Positions 62,613 through 64,000 of a stretch of DNA of 64,000 bases are shown in pieces (position 1 is the stretch's first letter; every line of letters starts with the position of its first letter). The stretch is from Tenacibaculum adriaticum (lineage in GTDB: Bacteria; Bacteroidota; Bacteroidia; Flavobacteriales; Flavobacteriaceae): the NCBI RefSeq assembly GCF_008124875.1, contig NZ_VNIA01000002.1, positions 682,001 to 746,000 on the forward strand, written 5' to 3'. The notes under the pieces are model-generated. The model worked only from the letters and a program-made list of their open reading frames with translations. It was not told the DNA's origin and searched no databases. Both the position numbers and the translations under genes were made by a program.

Positions 62613-63676
62613 TGAGCCAAAAAGAACTTACATACAGCGCTATAGATCTATTAAAAAAACTTATAGAAACACCTTCTTTTTCATCCGAAGAAAATGAAAC
62701 AGCTATTCTATTAGAACATTGGTTTATAGTTCACTATATTGACTATAATAGAACTAATAATAACGTTTGGGCAACTAACAAATTTTTTGATGAAAGCAAA
62801 CCCACTTTATTATTAAACTCTCATCACGATACGGTATTTCCTAATAACGGTTATACTAAAGATCCTTTTAAAGCCATTGTTGAAGACGGAAAACTTTACG
62901 GTTTGGGAAGTAACGATGCGGGTGGTTGCTTAGTATCTTTATTAGCTACCTTTACTTATTTCTACAACCATGAAGATTTAAAATACAATCTAGTTTTTGT
63001 TGGATCTGCAGAAGAAGAAAGCAGTGGTCCTAACGGATTAAATAGCATGCTTTCTATTATTCCTAAGGTTGATGTTGCTATTGTGGGTGAACCAACTGAA
63101 ATGCAACTTGCTGTTGCTGAAAAAGGCCTGGTGGTTTTTGATGCTAAAGTGAACGGAACACCAAGTCATGCTGCACATGTTAATCCTGATAATGCAATTT
63201 ACAACAGTATCAAAACATTAAAATGGTTTAAAAACTATCAATTTGAGAAATCTTCTGAAATATTAGGAGATGTAAAAATGACAGTAACACAAATTAAAGC
63301 GGGTAAACAACACAACGCAGTTCCTGCTGCTGTAGAATTGGTTATAGATGTTCGTGTTAACGACAAATATAAAAACGAAGAAATTGCAAACATTTTACAA
63401 AAAGAAGCTCCATGTTCTGAAATAAAAGCAAGAAGTTTACGATTAAATTCTTCTTCAATACCAACAGATCATGAATTGGTGCAAGCGGGAATTGATTTAG
63501 GAAGAGAAACCTATGGTTCTCCTACTCTATCAGATCAATCGGTTTTAAGTTGCCCTTCATTAAAACTAGGCCCTGGAGACAGTACACGTTCTCATACCGC
63601 AGACGAATATATCTATATAGAAGAAATTAAAGAAGGAATAGATATTTACATTAAATTGTTAGATAAAATACTTTAA
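62612..63676 (+). CDS. argE: N-acylornithine deacylase (M20 metallopeptidase family)
   Basis: 354 aa from MSQKELTYSAIDLLKKL, overlapping argB by one base (TAATG); an ATG at 62591 would give a 22-nt overlap. Zinc ligands and catalytic residues lie in LLLNSHHDTVFPN, YGLGSNDAGGCLVSL and GSAEEESSGPNG. It removes the acyl group from N-acylcitrulline or N-acylornithine; with an argF'-type enzyme upstream, N-acylcitrulline is the expected substrate. Confidence 0.92.
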   Translation: MSQKELTYSAIDLLKKLIETPSFSSEENETAILLEHWFIVHYIDYNRTNNNVWATNKFFDESKPTLLLNSHHDTVFPNNGYTKDPFKAIVEDGKLYGLGSNDAGGCLVSLLATFTYFYNHEDLKYNLVFVGSAEEESSGPNGLNSMLSIIPKVDVAIVGEPTEMQLAVAEKGLVVFDAKVNGTPSHAAHVNPDNAIYNSIKTLKWFKNYQFEKSSEILGDVKMTVTQIKAGKQHNAVPAAVELVIDVRVNDKYKNEEIANILQKEAPCSEIKARSLRLNSSSIPTDHELVQAGIDLGRETYGSPTLSDQSVLSCPSLKLGPGDSTRSHTADEYIYIEEIKEGIDIYIKLLDKIL

Positions 63677-63686
63677 AATACTACTT

Positions 63687-64000
63687 ATGAAACTTTGGCA
63701 AAAAGAGTATTCAATCAATAAAAAAATAGAAAATTTTACTGTCGGAAATGATAGAGAAATTGACTTACATATTGCTAAATACGATATTGAAGCTTCTTTA
63801 GCACATGCTAAAATGTTAAGATCAATTCATATCATTACCCATGAAGAATTTAACAAATTACAAGAAGGATTATCAGACTTAACAAAACAAATTGAAGAAG
63901 GTTCTTTTCAAATTGAAGCAAATTTTGAAGATGTTCATTCTAAAATTGAATTTGAACTTACACAAAAGTATGGTGAAGTTGGTAAAAAAATTCACACAGC
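63687..64000 (+). CDS. argH: Argininosuccinate lyase, N-terminal part
   Basis: The gene runs off the right edge after about 104 codons. MKLWQKEYSINKKIENFTVGNDREIDLHIAKYDI and FEDVHSKIEFELTQKYGEVGKKIHTA match the N-terminal domain of argininosuccinate lyase, although the more usual family start has Gly-Arg-Phe (GGRF). It splits argininosuccinate to arginine and fumarate and completes the pathway. It lies 10 nt after argE. Confidence 0.9.
   Translation, partial: MKLWQKEYSINKKIENFTVGNDREIDLHIAKYDIEASLAHAKMLRSIHIITHEEFNKLQEGLSDLTKQIEEGSFQIEANFEDVHSKIEFELTQKYGEVGKKIHT

Overview
The window is AT-rich DNA from a member of the Bacteroidota, most likely a marine Flavobacteriaceae (Polaribacter/Tenacibaculum-like; the genus is a guess). 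The evidence is SusC/SusD pairs, type IX secretion (T9SS) C-terminal tails, TAnnTTTG promoter elements often with TTG 19 nt upstream, many Sus-type lipoproteins, and a Bacteroidetes-style arginine operon with an argF'-type transcarbamylase. No tRNA, rRNA, CRISPR array, prophage or insertion sequence was seen.

Positions 1-21982 (all minus strand) form a beta-1,3-glucan (laminarin-type) utilization locus. In transcription order it holds an SSS-family sugar symporter, a SusR-like membrane regulator, SusC, SusD, a duplicated-module surface glycan-binding lipoprotein, a PKD-GH16 lipoprotein, a GH3 beta-glucosidase lipoprotein, a GH16 endoglucanase, a T9SS-exported GH64-crystallin-CBM6 protein, a T9SS-exported metzincin-like protease with crystallin, ricin and CBM6 modules, and the start of a third GH16 protein. 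Surface and secreted enzymes would cut the glucan, SusCD would import oligomers, GH3 would release glucose and the symporter would take it up.

Positions 22100-30600 hold an envelope/general-stress island: an outer-membrane barrel, DUF2383 and other small membrane proteins, a patatin phospholipase, cardiolipin synthase, a degenerate SRAP (YedK/HMCES) homologue, DUF1328, Dps, an HPF/RaiA protein and MscS. Five promoters here share one exact architecture: two direct 9-bp boxes (consensus ATGAGYWAA) with a 21-bp period, the second starting exactly 29 nt before a TAnnTTTG element. This is the geometry expected of a LytTR-family activator, and it is the most interesting signal in the window.

Positions 30700-52300 are mostly housekeeping: a GlmU-like nucleotidyltransferase, a hotdog thioesterase, a decayed cyclase-family gene, a peroxiredoxin-like protein, carB, rpmH, pyrG, yidC, two OMP_b-brl_3 type TonB-dependent receptors, fumC, hutI-hutG, and an Xre/membrane-protein pair with a palindrome over its promoter. 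Positions 52479-55731 (minus) encode a LytS-type histidine kinase fused to a 2TM domain, two more 2TM proteins, a LytTR response regulator and an upstream DUF2141 protein.

Positions 56195-64000 (plus) are a tightly overlapping arginine operon: GNAT acyltransferase, argG, argC, proC, argD, argF', argB, argE and the start of argH, preceded by a 463-nt non-coding leader with a long inverted repeat.
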